Counted from the first letter of the stretch, positions 32,281 to 42,833 are shown. The stretch: 42,833 nt of DNA from Streptomyces sp. H27-H5 (GCF_026627505.1 NZ_JAPNLK010000072.1:1-42833), one strand, 5' to 3'. Numbers and translations: made by a program. The notes: a model not told the origin generated them from the sequence alone.

Positions 32281-33513
32281 TCAGCCGCCGAAGGTGCCGG
32301 ACTCGACGGACTTCCAGTCGGCGCCCTCGACCTTGTAGACGGTGAGCTGCTTGTTGGTCGCGTCACCGAACTCGTCGAAGGAGACCTTGCCGGTCACGCC
32401 GTCGAAGGAGACCTTCTGGACGGCTTCGAGGACCTTGGCGCGGGCGTCGGTGGGGAGCTTGCCGTCGTTGGCGGCAACGGCGGCCTTGACGCCCTCGATG
32501 ATCGCCCAGGCGGAGTCGTAGGAGTAACCGCCGTAGGCGGCGAAGGGCTCCTTGAAGCCGGCCTTGGTGTAGTTGGCGATGAACTCCTTGGCGGAGGGCA
32601 GGCTCTCGACCGGCGCGCCGACCGAGGTGGCGAAGTCGCCCACGGCGCCGGCGCCGGCGAGCTCGACGTACTTCTTGTCGTAGATGCCGTCACCGCCGAC
32701 GAGCGGGATGTTGGCGCCGGAGGCCTTGATCTGCTTGCTGAGCGGGCCGGCCGCCGGGTACTCGCCGCCGTAGTAGACGACGTCGGCGCCGGAGCTCTTG
32801 ACCTGGGTCACGACGGCCGAGAAGTCCTTGGACTCGGGGTCGATGTGGCCCTCGCCGGCGACGGCGCCGCCGAGCTTGGTGAACTCGCCCTTGAAGGTTC
32901 CGGCGAGGCCGGCGCCGTAGGTCTTCTTGTCATCGATGATGAAGACCTTCTTCTTGCCCGCCTTGTTGAAGAGGTACTGCGCCGCGAACGGGCCCTGGAT
33001 GGCGTCCGTGGTGGCGGTGCGGAAGTAGCTCTTGTAGGTGCGGGTCTTCTCGCCGGTGGCCCACTTGGGTCCCTGCGAGAGGGAGGGGCTCGTGTTGGCG
33101 GGGGAGATCTGGACGAGCTTGGCGTCGTCGAAGACCTTCTGCATCGACTCGGAGACCGAGGAGTTCAGCGGGCCGACGACGCCGACGACGTCCTTGTTGG
33201 CGGTGAGCTTGGTGGCGTTCTGCTGGCCGGAAGAGGCCTGCGCCTGGTCGTCCAGCGCCTCGATCTTGAAGGTGACGCCGGGGACGGTCTTCTTCTCGTT
33301 GGCCTGGCGCACCGCGAGGTCGACGGAGTTGCGGATGCCGAGGCCGAGGGCCGAGAGGTCACCGGTGAGCGGGGCGTCGACGCCGATGACGACCGTGGCG
33401 GTGGCGCCGCCGGCGGTGTCACCACCCTTGTCGTCGCGGGAGCCACAGGCGGTGAGGGTGAGGGCGCCCGCGGCGAGCGCGGCGGTCACGGCAATGAGAG
33501 AACGCTGACGCAC
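32281..33513 (-). CDS. livK: Branched-chain amino acid binding lipoprotein LivK
   Basis: 410 residues. The signal peptide ends at the lipobox LTAC, with Cys23 as the lipid anchor, as expected for a solute-binding protein on a Gram-positive membrane. The type I periplasmic-binding fold follows: VVIGVDAPLTGDLSALG, VVGVVGPLNSSVSESM, VQISPANTSPSLS, FRTATTDAIQGPFAAQYLF, and DVVYYGGEYPAAGPL. It captures Leu/Ile/Val or related amino acids and delivers them to LivHM. The start GTG 33513 follows AGGAAAGGA. As first gene of the operon, with a hairpin behind it, it is probably the most highly expressed. Confidence 0.95.
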   Translation of the reverse strand: MRQRSLIAVTAALAAGALTLTACGSRDDKGGDTAGGATATVVIGVDAPLTGDLSALGLGIRNSVDLAVRQANEKKTVPGVTFKIEALDDQAQASSGQQNATKLTANKDVVGVVGPLNSSVSESMQKVFDDAKLVQISPANTSPSLSQGPKWATGEKTRTYKSYFRTATTDAIQGPFAAQYLFNKAGKKKVFIIDDKKTYGAGLAGTFKGEFTKLGGAVAGEGHIDPESKDFSAVVTQVKSSGADVVYYGGEYPAAGPLSKQIKASGANIPLVGGDGIYDKKYVELAGAGAVGDFATSVGAPVESLPSAKEFIANYTKAGFKEPFAAYGGYSYDSAWAIIEGVKAAVAANDGKLPTDARAKVLEAVQKVSFDGVTGKVSFDEFGDATNKQLTVYKVEGADWKSVESGTFGG

Positions 33514-33813
33514 GATCAGTCCTTTCCTGGCACTGCGTCCCCCGTGGGACGCACCGTGTCGAACGCGGGGAACCGAACTGAAAGGAATCCGGTGGTCGCG
33601 GTGACTGGCCGTGACTCTAAGCGGGACTTCGGACGTTATGGAGGGCTGAGGCCAATGATGTGACGCTCTTGTTATGCCACGGCGTAATACATAGCGGATC
33701 TCTGCGGGTGGAACGGGGGAATTCCGGCCGGTTCGTCTTGTCCGCATGCTGAGATGCGGCAGGAGCGTAGGCCGGTTTAAGTACTGACTTTCCAGGTGTC
33801 TGGCGGGTTCTGC
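33514..33813 (-). promoter_or_regulatory. livK upstream region (300 bp)
   Basis: No coding frame. It holds an AT-richer patch at about 33635-33700, likely promoter territory. A 7-bp hairpin GCGTCCC-CCGT-GGGACGC (33535-33552) lies in the livK leader, 21 bases before the start. A 6-bp hairpin CCGCAT/ATGCGG at 33742-33759 may end the upstream leftward gene pair. The 11-mer CTTGTTATGCC (33668-33678) recurs upstream of pdtaR (27048-27058). I could not place a convincing -35/-10 pair. Confidence 0.4.
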
Positions 33814-34458
33814 TCATGACGGCGGGTCGCCGGTCATGTCTCGATCTTCGGGACAGGCCCTGGTCAGGGCGACGGAGAGATCCCTGGCATATCGGTCACC
33901 CGGGATGTAACTGTGCCGCTCTTTCCGAAATCCATTACTGAGGGTCACTTCCAGAAAAGGGAGCCCGGAATTCCGTGCCACATGCACGCAGTCGGTCGCC
34001 AGAATGCGGACGACGACCTCGCGTGCTTCCCCCGCACCCACCGTGACCGGCAGCGGTGGCCGGATCGTCACCCTCAGTGCCCGGGACGGCTGGCCGATGC
34101 CCTCCACCGAGACGGGGCCCGCGGAGGCGTTCCGCACACGCACAGTGAACGCGAAGGCCGCGTCCGGAGGGGGAGGTTCCATGGGTTCGAGGTAGGTCAG
34201 GGAGACCACCTGGGACGGCGCCGGAGGCACGTACGCCACGGGCCGCGGCCGGTCCGCGTACAACCGGGCGGCGCCCGCGGCCACCACGACCGCGCAGGTC
34301 AGCCCGCCCAGGGCCAGGACGGCCCGCCGATGGCGCGCGTAGCGGTCGCGGGCCCACCGGGCGGCCGCGGGCACGGGGCGGCCGGTGTCGGAGCCCTCGT
34401 GGCCCTCGAAGCCCGCGGTGCCCTCCCCGGGCTCGACCGGACCGATGCCGCCGCTCAT
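33814..34458 (-). CDS. Single-pass membrane protein of unknown function
   Basis: 214 residues. A hydrophilic N-terminal segment (1-45) is followed by one membrane helix (about 46-67) after an Arg-rich stretch (RDRYARHRRAV), so the C-terminal 145 residues should be outside. The exterior part looks like an immunoglobulin-like beta domain: FAFTVRVRNASAGPVSVEGIGQ, then GAGEAREVVVRILATDC, as in proteins with a substituted 'fibronectin-like' fold. Two Cys (about 155 and 202) could form a disulfide. I do not recognise the family. It overlaps the preceding lipoprotein gene by ATGA, so the two are co-translated and may act together at the cell surface. Confidence 0.75.
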   Translation of the reverse strand: MSGGIGPVEPGEGTAGFEGHEGSDTGRPVPAAARWARDRYARHRRAVLALGGLTCAVVVAAGAARLYADRPRPVAYVPPAPSQVVSLTYLEPMEPPPPDAAFAFTVRVRNASAGPVSVEGIGQPSRALRVTIRPPLPVTVGAGEAREVVVRILATDCVHVARNSGLPFLEVTLSNGFRKERHSYIPGDRYARDLSVALTRACPEDRDMTGDPPS

Positions 34459-34856
34459 CCCCAGGGCCCGTCGGTGGGAGTGCCGGTGCGGTGCCGCTCC
34501 GCGCAGCGCCGCTCGGCCTCACGGGCGCCGAACGCGCGGGCCGCCGGCGCGCCTTCGTCCCGTCGTACGGCGCGGGCCCCGTCGAGGACGGCGCTCAGGA
34601 TCTCGTACTGGTCGCCGGACAGCCCCATGGCCTGGTAGTCGAGGCCGACGGCGTCCGCGGCGTCGCCGGCGTCGAGGATCACCCCGGCCCAGTGCGTGAT
34701 CAGGTCGGCGCAGAGCCGTTCGGGCGGGGTGCCGGCGGGGGTCGGGGCGTCGGCGGACCGCCCGGTCCCGGCGGCGCAACCGAGGAGGGCGGCGGCCAGG
34801 AGCGCCGTCGTCGCCCAGGCGGCCGTGGCGCGCGGCGGCGCCGGTCCGGATCCCAT
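34455..34856 (-). CDS. Small lipoprotein of unknown function
   Basis: 133 residues. Signal peptide with lipobox ALLGC (Cys27). The rest is mainly helical and charged (ERLCADLITHWAGVILDAGDAADAVGLDYQAMGLSGDQYEI) and ends in a basic segment with a third Cys. No family recognised. ATG 34856 gives a sensible signal peptide. The stop overlaps the start of the next gene (ATGA), which encodes a membrane-anchored partner candidate. The pair lies between livK and the thioesterase, both on the same strand. Confidence 0.75.
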   Translation of the reverse strand: MGSGPAPPRATAAWATTALLAAALLGCAAGTGRSADAPTPAGTPPERLCADLITHWAGVILDAGDAADAVGLDYQAMGLSGDQYEILSAVLDGARAVRRDEGAPAARAFGAREAERRCAERHRTGTPTDGPWG

Positions 34857-34912
34857 GCGGGAACGCTAGACCGACGCCGGGAAGCGCACAACGGCCGGTG
34901 GCGGAAACGCTG

Positions 34913-35371
34913 TTACGAGTTCGTGTCGCGCAGGAGGCAGGTGAGGCGGGCGGTGCAGACGCGCTTGTCCTGGTCGTCGGTGATGACGATCTCGAACGTG
35001 GTGGTGGAGCGGCCCTTGTGGACGGGCGTGGCGACGCCGGTGACCAGGCCGGAGCGGACGCCCCGGTGGTGGGTGCAGTTCAGGTCGACGCCGACGGCGA
35101 CCTTGTTGATGCCGCCGTGCATCATCGCGCCGATGGAGCCGAGGGTCTCGGCGAGGACGGCGGAGGCGCCGCCGTGCAGGAGTCCGTAGGGCTGGGTGTT
35201 GCCCTCGACGGGCATGGTGGCGACGACCTTGTCGGCCGAGGCCTCCAGGACGCGGATGTCCATGCGTTCGCCGAGGTGGCCCGCCGAGAACAGCGAGGGC
35301 AGGTCGATGCCCATGGCCGTGTACTCGTCGAGGACCTCCTGCGGGAACTTCACAGCGTGCTGCTCGCCCAT
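34913..35371 (-). CDS. PaaI-type hotdog thioesterase
   Basis: 152 residues, hotdog fold. It hydrolyses acyl-CoA thioesters in the cytoplasm. Motifs: QPYGLLHGGASAVLAETLGSIGA (HGG with the catalytic Glu/Asp helix), VGVDLNCTHHRGVRSG and TTTFEIVITDDQDKRVCTARLTCLL. The substrate may be phenylacetyl-CoA derivatives, 1,4-dihydroxy-2-naphthoyl-CoA or a general acyl-CoA; sequence alone does not tell. ATG 35371 is chosen for GGAG with 7-base spacing; a longer frame starting at a TTG codon (35395) is less likely. A TetR-like palindrome lies 20 bases upstream. Confidence 0.88.
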   Translation of the reverse strand: MGEQHAVKFPQEVLDEYTAMGIDLPSLFSAGHLGERMDIRVLEASADKVVATMPVEGNTQPYGLLHGGASAVLAETLGSIGAMMHGGINKVAVGVDLNCTHHRGVRSGLVTGVATPVHKGRSTTTFEIVITDDQDKRVCTARLTCLLRDTNS

Positions 35372-35390
35372 GGGTCGGCTCCATTCGTGT

Positions 35391-35406
35391 GTCAACGTTC
35401 GTTAAC
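35391..35406. promoter_or_regulatory. Palindrome upstream of the thioesterase gene
   Basis: GTCAACG-TT-CGTTAAC: 7-base arms with 6 matching, a TetR-like operator form, in the 58-base gap between the oxidoreductase and the thioesterase. The minus strand also reads TTGACA here, so a -35 box may overlap it. Confidence 0.4.
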
Positions 35407-35429
35407 CATCTTGTCCTGAGGTCGTTCTA

Positions 35430-37700
<2,271 letters not shown>

Positions 37701-37856
37701 GTCGCTCCCCTTCGAGCATCGCAGCGGTGCCCGCTGCGTCCATCCGAGTACTCCTCCGATCCTGTCACGCCCGCGCCCGCCTGCCGACGGGGCGCCCGGC
37801 CGGCCCGCTGCGGGGCGGGTGGCACAGGCCCGGCCGGAATTGTCGGAGCGGACGCC

Positions 37857-37862
37857 TAGGAT
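37857..37862 (+). promoter_or_regulatory. Putative -10 box close to the polA start
   Basis: TAGGAT ends 7 bases before the GTG at 37870, the spacing of a leaderless transcript. The intervening GGGGGC could instead serve as a ribosome-binding site, so this is uncertain. Confidence 0.35.
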
Positions 37863-37869
37863 CGGGGGC

Positions 37870-40590
37870 GTGGCAGATTCAGCATCGAAGAAGACCGACC
37901 AGACGACCGCAGCGGACCGCCCCCGCCTGATGCTCATGGACGGGCACTCCCTGGCGTACCGGGCGTTCTTCGCGCTGCCCGCGGAGAACTTCACCACCGC
38001 GACCGGCCAGCCGACCAACGCCATCTACGGCTTCGCGTCGATGCTGGCGAACACGCTGCGCGACGAGGCGCCCACGCACTTCGCGGTGGCGTTCGACGTG
38101 TCCCGCAAGACGTGGCGCTCGACGGAGTTCCCCGAGTACAAGGCGAACCGCTCCAAGACCCCCGACGAGTTCAAGGGACAGGTCGAGCTGATCGGCGAGC
38201 TCCTCGACGCGATGAAGGTGCCGCGCTTCGCGGTCGACGGCTTCGAGGCCGACGACGTGATCGCGACCCTGGCGACGCAGGCGGAGGCCCTCGGCTTCGA
38301 CGTGCTGATCGTCACCGGGGACCGGGACTCCTTCCAGCTCGTCTCCGCACACACCACCGTCCTCTACCCGACCAAGGGCGTCTCCGAGCTGACCCGCTTC
38401 ACCCCGGAGAAGGTCGAGGAGAAGTACGGCCTCACCCCGCAGCAGTACCCCGACTTCGCGGCGCTGCGCGGAGACCCGTCGGACAACCTCCCGGGCATCC
38501 CCGGCGTCGGCGAGAAGACCGCCGCCAAGTGGATCACCCAGTTCGGCTCGTTCGCGGAACTCGTGGAGCGCGCCGACGAGGTCAAGGGCAAGGCCGGGCA
38601 GAACTTCCGCGACCACCTCGACGCCGTCAAGCTCAACCGGGTCCTGACCGAGATGGTCAAGGACGTCGAGCTGCCCAAGACCCCCGCCGACCTGGGCCGC
38701 ACCGCCTACGACCGGTCCGCCGTCACCGGCGTGCTGGACGTACTGGAGATCCGCAACGCCTCGCTGCGCGAGCGACTGCTCGCCGTGGACCCGGGCGCGG
38801 CCGAGGAGGAGCCGCCGGCCCCCGTCGCCGCCGTGGAGCTGGACGCGTCCGTACTGGCCACCGGCGAACTGGCGCCCTGGCTGAAGACCCACGCGGGCGG
38901 GCCGCTCGGCGTTTCCACCGTCGACACCTGGGCGCTCGGCCAGGGCAACGTCGCCGAGATCGGGCTCGCCTCGGCGGGCGGCGCCGCCGCCTGGTTCGAG
39001 CCGTCCTCGCTCGACGAGAGCGACGAGCGCGCCTTCGCGGCCTGGGCCGCCGACGCCGCCAAGCCCAAGGTCGTGCACAACGCCAAGGGCCTGATGCGGG
39101 TCTTCCCCGAGCACGGCTGGACCCTCGCCGGCGTCACCATGGACACCGCGCTCGCCGCGTACCTGGTCAAGCCCGGCCGCCGGTCCTTCGCACTCGACGT
39201 GCTGTCCATGGAGTACCTGCACCGCGAGCTGGCACCCGCCGCCGCCGACGGCCAGCTGGCCTTCGGCGCCGACGACACCGCCGAGGCCGAGGCGCTGATG
39301 GCGCAGGCCCGCGCGGTCCTCGACCTGGGCGACGCCTTCACCGCGAAGCTGGCCGAGGTGGGCGCCGTCGAACTGCTCCACGACATGGAGCTGCCGACCT
39401 CCGAGCTGCTGGCACGCCTGGAACGCGCCGGCATCGCCGCCGACCGGGACCACCTGGAGGGCATGGAGCAGCAGTTCGCGGGCGCCGTGCAACAGGCCGT
39501 CAAGGAAGCGCACGCCGCCGTCGGCCACGAGTTCAACCTCGGCTCGCCCAAGCAGCTCCAAGAGGTCTTCTTCGGCGAACTGGACCTGCCCAAGACGAAG
39601 AAGACCAAGACCGGCTACACCACCGACGCGGACGCGTTGGCCTGGCTCGCCGGCCAGACCGACCACGAACTCCCCGTGATCATGCTGCGTCACCGGGAAC
39701 AGGCCAAGCTCCGCGTCACCGTCGAAGGCCTGGTCAAGTCCATCGCGACCGACGGCCGCGTCCACACCAGCTTCAGCCAGACCGTCGCCGCGACCGGCCG
39801 CCTGTCCTCCACCGACCCGAACCTGCAGAACGTGCCGGTGCGCACCGACGAGGGCCGCGCCATCCGCCGCGGCTTCGTCGTCGGCGAGGGCTACGAGTCG
39901 CTGATGACGGCCGACTACAGTCAGATCGAACTGCGCGTCATGGCCCACCTGTCCGAGGACGAGGGCCTCATCGAGGCGTTCGCGACCGGCGAGGACCTGC
40001 ACACCACCGTCGCCTCCCAGGTGTTCGGCGTGGAGCGCTCCGAGGTCGACGCCGAGATGCGCCGCAAGATCAAGGCCATGTCGTACGGACTCGCCTACGG
40101 GCTCTCCGCGTTCGGCCTCTCCCAGCAGCTGAACATCGAGCCCGGCGAGGCCCGCGGCCTCATGGAGACCTTCTTCGAGCGCTTCGGCGGGGTCCGCGAC
40201 TACCTCCAGCGCGTCGTCGAGGAAGCCCGCGCCACCGGCTACACCGAGACGGTGCTGGGCCGCCGCCGCTACCTGCCCGACCTCAACAGCGACAACCGGC
40301 TGCGCCGCGAGGCCGCCGAGCGGATGGCGCTGAACGCCCCCATCCAGGGAACCGCAGCCGACATCGTCAAGGTCGCGATGCTGCGCGTCGACAAGGCGAT
40401 CACCGAGGCCGGCCTGACGTCGCGGATACTGCTCCAGGTCCACGACGAAATCGTCCTGGAGATCGCCCCCGGCGAGCGGAAGAAGGTCGAGGAGCTGGTG
40501 CGCCGCGAGATGGGCGCCGCCGTCGAGCTCCGTGCCCCGCTCGACGTGTCCGTGGGCGTCGGCCCCGACTGGGAGTCCGCCGCGCACTGA
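37870..40590 (+). CDS. polA: DNA polymerase I
   Basis: 906 residues. The N-terminal 5'-3' exonuclease (about 18-310) shows LMLMDGHSLAYRAFFAL, AFDVSRKTWR, GFEADDVIATLA, TGDRDSFQLV and GDPSDNLPGIPGVGEKTA. The middle domain keeps the fold (VVHNAKGLM, DTALAAYLVKPG) but lacks the D-x-E pair of active 3'-5' proofreading nucleases, which is usual in actinobacteria. Polymerase motif A (DYSQIELR, Asp682), motif B (RKIKAMSYGLAYG) and motif C (VHDE, His858-Glu860) are intact. It processes Okazaki fragments and fills repair gaps. The start is GTG 37870, as the frame has no ATG nearby and the family begins a few residues before LMLMDG. It diverges from the YdeP-like gene. Confidence 0.97.
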   Translation: MADSASKKTDQTTAADRPRLMLMDGHSLAYRAFFALPAENFTTATGQPTNAIYGFASMLANTLRDEAPTHFAVAFDVSRKTWRSTEFPEYKANRSKTPDEFKGQVELIGELLDAMKVPRFAVDGFEADDVIATLATQAEALGFDVLIVTGDRDSFQLVSAHTTVLYPTKGVSELTRFTPEKVEEKYGLTPQQYPDFAALRGDPSDNLPGIPGVGEKTAAKWITQFGSFAELVERADEVKGKAGQNFRDHLDAVKLNRVLTEMVKDVELPKTPADLGRTAYDRSAVTGVLDVLEIRNASLRERLLAVDPGAAEEEPPAPVAAVELDASVLATGELAPWLKTHAGGPLGVSTVDTWALGQGNVAEIGLASAGGAAAWFEPSSLDESDERAFAAWAADAAKPKVVHNAKGLMRVFPEHGWTLAGVTMDTALAAYLVKPGRRSFALDVLSMEYLHRELAPAAADGQLAFGADDTAEAEALMAQARAVLDLGDAFTAKLAEVGAVELLHDMELPTSELLARLERAGIAADRDHLEGMEQQFAGAVQQAVKEAHAAVGHEFNLGSPKQLQEVFFGELDLPKTKKTKTGYTTDADALAWLAGQTDHELPVIMLRHREQAKLRVTVEGLVKSIATDGRVHTSFSQTVAATGRLSSTDPNLQNVPVRTDEGRAIRRGFVVGEGYESLMTADYSQIELRVMAHLSEDEGLIEAFATGEDLHTTVASQVFGVERSEVDAEMRRKIKAMSYGLAYGLSAFGLSQQLNIEPGEARGLMETFFERFGGVRDYLQRVVEEARATGYTETVLGRRRYLPDLNSDNRLRREAAERMALNAPIQGTAADIVKVAMLRVDKAITEAGLTSRILLQVHDEIVLEIAPGERKKVEELVRREMGAAVELRAPLDVSVGVGPDWESAAH

Positions 40591-40623
40591 CCCCGCGCAC
40601 GACCACCGCGACGCCCGTTCCCG

Positions 40624-41478
40624 TCACGCCACGGGGGCGGGCGTCCGCGCGTCCTCGTCGTCGGAGCGCCGCTCGCCCCGCCGGCGCAGCCGCACCAGCG
40701 CCCCGTACAGCAGCAGCGCCACGATCAGACCGCCGCCCGCGCCGAAGCAGACGGTCGGGATGATGTCGAGCGGCGTACGGATCCGGTCGAAGAACGTGAA
40801 CCAGCGGATCACCCGCAGCGTCACCCCGACGGCCACGCACCCGACGACGAGGGCGACCGCACCCCAGACCTCCGCCCGGCCGAGCACCGGCACCGACGGC
40901 GGAACGGGGGAGAGCGGCAACCGGCGCAGCGCCGTCACCGTGAACCACAGCAGCGCGCACGCGGCGAACGCCGAAGTGCCGTACTGGAGGTAGGAGTAGA
41001 GCGGCAGCCCGAACGCCAGGGGCTCGCCGAGCGACGGCAGCGCGTTCGTGCCCCACCGGTCCAGGTGCGTGAAGCTGTCCCACACCACGTGGGTGAGGGA
41101 CCCGAGGACCGCCGACAGGTAGAACCACAGCGCGAGCGAGGGCAGTCGACGGCCCCGCCGCCACCGCTCGCCCCGCACGAAGGTGTACACACGACCCCGC
41201 CAGGCCCGCGGCAGCAGCGCGACCAGCGGTTCGCGCAGCAACAGCCAGCACGCCGCCAGCGCGGCGGTCAGCAGGGCGTCGGCGGTCAACACCCCCGGGA
41301 TCGAGTGGGTGAAGTCCCCGTACCGCATGACGCCGCCGACGATCGCGTCCAGGAAGTAGAAGGTGTCGGGCGCGAACGAGCCGAGGACCAGGGCGCAGGC
41401 GACGAGCGGCCCGCGCGCCCGGCCGGTCCGGCGGACGGCCGGAAGGACGGCGGCCGCATGGCTGAGGGTGAACGGCAT
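40624..41478 (-). CDS. DUF4184 family membrane protein
   Basis: 284 residues. The start MPFTLSHAAAVLP, followed by SFAPDTFYF and later THSIPG and LGSLTHVVWDSFTH, is typical of DUF4184 and of the related inner-membrane metal-dependent hydrolases (YdjM-like), whose His/Asp residues bind metal. About six or seven hydrophobic segments are visible. The C-terminal tail is charged (RRRGERRSDDEDA). Function unknown. ATG 41478 follows AGGAGAGG, a strong ribosome-binding site; the longer upstream frame is not supported. It converges on polA and diverges from the lytic transglycosylase gene. Confidence 0.88.
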   Translation of the reverse strand: MPFTLSHAAAVLPAVRRTGRARGPLVACALVLGSFAPDTFYFLDAIVGGVMRYGDFTHSIPGVLTADALLTAALAACWLLLREPLVALLPRAWRGRVYTFVRGERWRRGRRLPSLALWFYLSAVLGSLTHVVWDSFTHLDRWGTNALPSLGEPLAFGLPLYSYLQYGTSAFAACALLWFTVTALRRLPLSPVPPSVPVLGRAEVWGAVALVVGCVAVGVTLRVIRWFTFFDRIRTPLDIIPTVCFGAGGGLIVALLLYGALVRLRRRGERRSDDEDARTPAPVA

Positions 41479-41695
41479 GGCGCCTCTCCTGGTCCTCGAT
41501 GACCTCCCGGACCCGGCCCGGAAGGCGTCCCGGCTTCGGTTCTTTACTTCGGTCAATGCGCGCGGAACGGTCCGCACAGTATGCGTGACCTGCGCAGGGT
41601 CGTGGGGAAGTGGTGAATTCGGCGGACTGGTAGGTGTCTTGTGCAGCCGGTTGACGTAGGGTCACGCGCACGTCGAGGGGGAGGGGGGTCGGCTC

Positions 41696-42833
41696 ATGCC
41701 GTCTCGAATATCGGCCCGGTCCGGACGAGGTTCGCGCAGGGGCGCGGCCGCCGCCGTGATCTCCGCGCTGGTGATCGCCGCCGTGAGCGCCTCGCAGGGC
41801 CCGGCCGTCGGCAGCGAGGACCGGTTGAGCGCCGCCGGCGCGACCACCCCGCGCCCCGGGGGAACCGCCACACCGAACGACGCCGGCGGCGACTCCAGCT
41901 ACTCCACCGAACTGCCGCCCCTGATCAGCCCGGAGCCGCCCGCGCTCCTCCTGCCGGCGCAGGACGCCCCGACCGCTTCCCCACAGCCTGCGCCCACGAC
42001 CGAGGTGCCGCGCATCGAACCCGTCGGCCTCGGCGACGCCGAGGGCGTGCGGGGAATCCCGGCGAGCGTGCTCGCCGCGTACCGGTTGGCCGAGGCCGAG
42101 GTGGCGCGGACCGACCCCGGATGCGGGCTGCGCCGGGAACTCCTCGCGGCCATCGGGAAGGTCGAGTCGGGTCATGCCCGCGGCGGCCGGGTGGACGCCG
42201 CCGGCACCACGCTGCGGCCGATCCTGGGACCCGTCCTCGACGGGAACGGCTTCGCGAACATCTCCGACACCGACGGCGGCGCCCACGACGGCGACGCACG
42301 GTACGACCGGGCCGTCGGACCCATGCAGTTCATCCCGTCGACGTGGGCGGCATGGGGCCAGGACGCCGACGGCGACGGCCGGCGCAACCCGAACAACGTC
42401 CACGACGCGGCGCTCGCCGCCGGCCGCTACCTCTGCGCGGGCAACCGTGACCTGCGGGTGGGCGCGGACCTCGACCGGGCGGTGCTCTCGTACAACCGGT
42501 CCGGGGAGTACCTGCGCACGGTGCGGTCCTGGTTCACGTACTACCTGAAGGGCACGCACGAGGTCCCGGACGCCTCCGGCCCCGGCACGACCGAACCGGC
42601 GGTGACGAACCCCCGCCCGACCCCGGCCCCGACTCCCGCCCCCACCTCGAAGCCGACGCCGGAGCCCACGCCCACGCCCACGCCGAAGCCGACCCCGGAC
42701 CCGACGCCCAAGCCCACGCCGACGCCGACGCCGAAGCCGACCCCCACCCCCAAGCCGAAGCCGACCCCCACGCCGACCCCCACGCCGACGCCCACTCCCA
42801 CGCCGACGCCCAAGCCGACCCCCACCCCCACCC
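41696..42833 (+). CDS. Secreted lytic transglycosylase (SLT_2/MltB-like), 3' end beyond the window
   Basis: 379 residues visible, frame open to the window end. The signal peptide (about 1-38) is Arg-rich then hydrophobic. A Pro/Ala linker follows, then a transglycosylase domain (about 120-285). Its marks are IGKVESGHARGG with catalytic Glu157, GPMQFIPSTWAAWGQDADGDG and the late LSYNRSGEYLRTV. It should cut peptidoglycan glycan strands outside the cell during growth or spore germination. From about residue 305 the protein is almost pure Pro-Thr-Lys repeats, a likely wall-spanning linker. ATG 41696 follows GGAGGGG. The frame is complete on this strand, though its opposite strand also reads as a Val-Gly repeat of no meaning. 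Confidence 0.9.
   Translation, partial: MPSRISARSGRGSRRGAAAAVISALVIAAVSASQGPAVGSEDRLSAAGATTPRPGGTATPNDAGGDSSYSTELPPLISPEPPALLLPAQDAPTASPQPAPTTEVPRIEPVGLGDAEGVRGIPASVLAAYRLAEAEVARTDPGCGLRRELLAAIGKVESGHARGGRVDAAGTTLRPILGPVLDGNGFANISDTDGGAHDGDARYDRAVGPMQFIPSTWAAWGQDADGDGRRNPNNVHDAALAAGRYLCAGNRDLRVGADLDRAVLSYNRSGEYLRTVRSWFTYYLKGTHEVPDASGPGTTEPAVTNPRPTPAPTPAPTSKPTPEPTPTPTPKPTPDPTPKPTPTPTPKPTPTPKPKPTPTPTPTPTPTPTPTPKPTPTPT
42608..42833 (+). repeat. Pro-Thr(-Lys) coding repeat
   Basis: Low-complexity DNA built of CCGACC, CCCACG and AAGCCG hexamers, encoding (K)PTPTP runs of the lytic transglycosylase. It continues past the window. Repeats of this kind change length easily by slippage and may be miscounted in assemblies. 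Confidence 0.85.

Noticed and set aside
42541..42831. Minus-strand frame of Val-Gly repeats
   Set aside because: It is the complement of the Pro-Thr coding repeat of the transglycosylase and has no start signal or family.

Overview
The window looks like a chromosomal stretch of a Streptomyces or close relative. It has very high GC, strong G/C bias at third codon positions, many GTG starts, and typical actinobacterial families: DUF5753/DUF397 pairs, an ANTAR regulator, a trypsin of the S. griseus type, and siderophore-style decarboxylase and N-hydroxylase. Assignments rest on reading the translated sequence and on remembered family features. No database search was run.

Layout. 1-2400: two hairpins, then a cold-shock protein with a structured 5' leader and a DEAD-box RNA helicase. 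2428-8607: a secreted tyrosine-phosphatase-like protein, then a compact divergent cluster (ipdC-ipdB-ipdA-echA20 facing two short-chain dehydrogenases). That cluster has the gene content and order of the mycobacterial steroid C/D-ring catabolic locus. 8761-9829: a helix-turn-helix/DUF5753 regulator overlapping a DUF397 gene. 10038-11833: an uncharacterised HExxH zinc protein diverging from a secreted trypsin. 12078-13992: a NarL-type response regulator followed by its histidine kinase. 14107-16973: chorismate mutase and aminopeptidase N. 17135-19938: a translationally coupled DesA-like decarboxylase and DesB-like N-hydroxylase with no siderophore synthetase nearby. They are followed by a 156-bp element with inverted-repeat ends. 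20121-24260: a Tat-exported 5'-nucleotidase, a GH16/CBM13 glucanase and a SIMPL-domain protein.

From 24534 the region is core metabolism: pyruvate kinase, a HTH/LAGLIDADG homing-endonuclease-like gene, an odd tRNA gene, the ANTAR regulator pdtaR, a branched-chain amino acid ABC transporter (livK-H-M-G-F), two small exported proteins of unknown function, a PaaI-type thioesterase, a YdeP-like molybdopterin oxidoreductase, DNA polymerase I, a DUF4184 membrane protein, and a lytic transglycosylase cut by the window end inside a Pro-Thr repeat.

The most interesting points are: (i) a tRNA gene with a CAA (Leu, UUG) anticodon but a five-base variable loop, so class I instead of class II, next to a free-standing LAGLIDADG gene; (ii) the isolated steroid C/D-ring cluster around an 18-bp palindrome; (iii) the orphan DesA/DesB-like pair; (iv) the 156-bp hairpin element. 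Several genes (chorismate mutase, pyruvate kinase, possibly polA) have -10-like hexamers so close to the start codon that their mRNAs may be leaderless.
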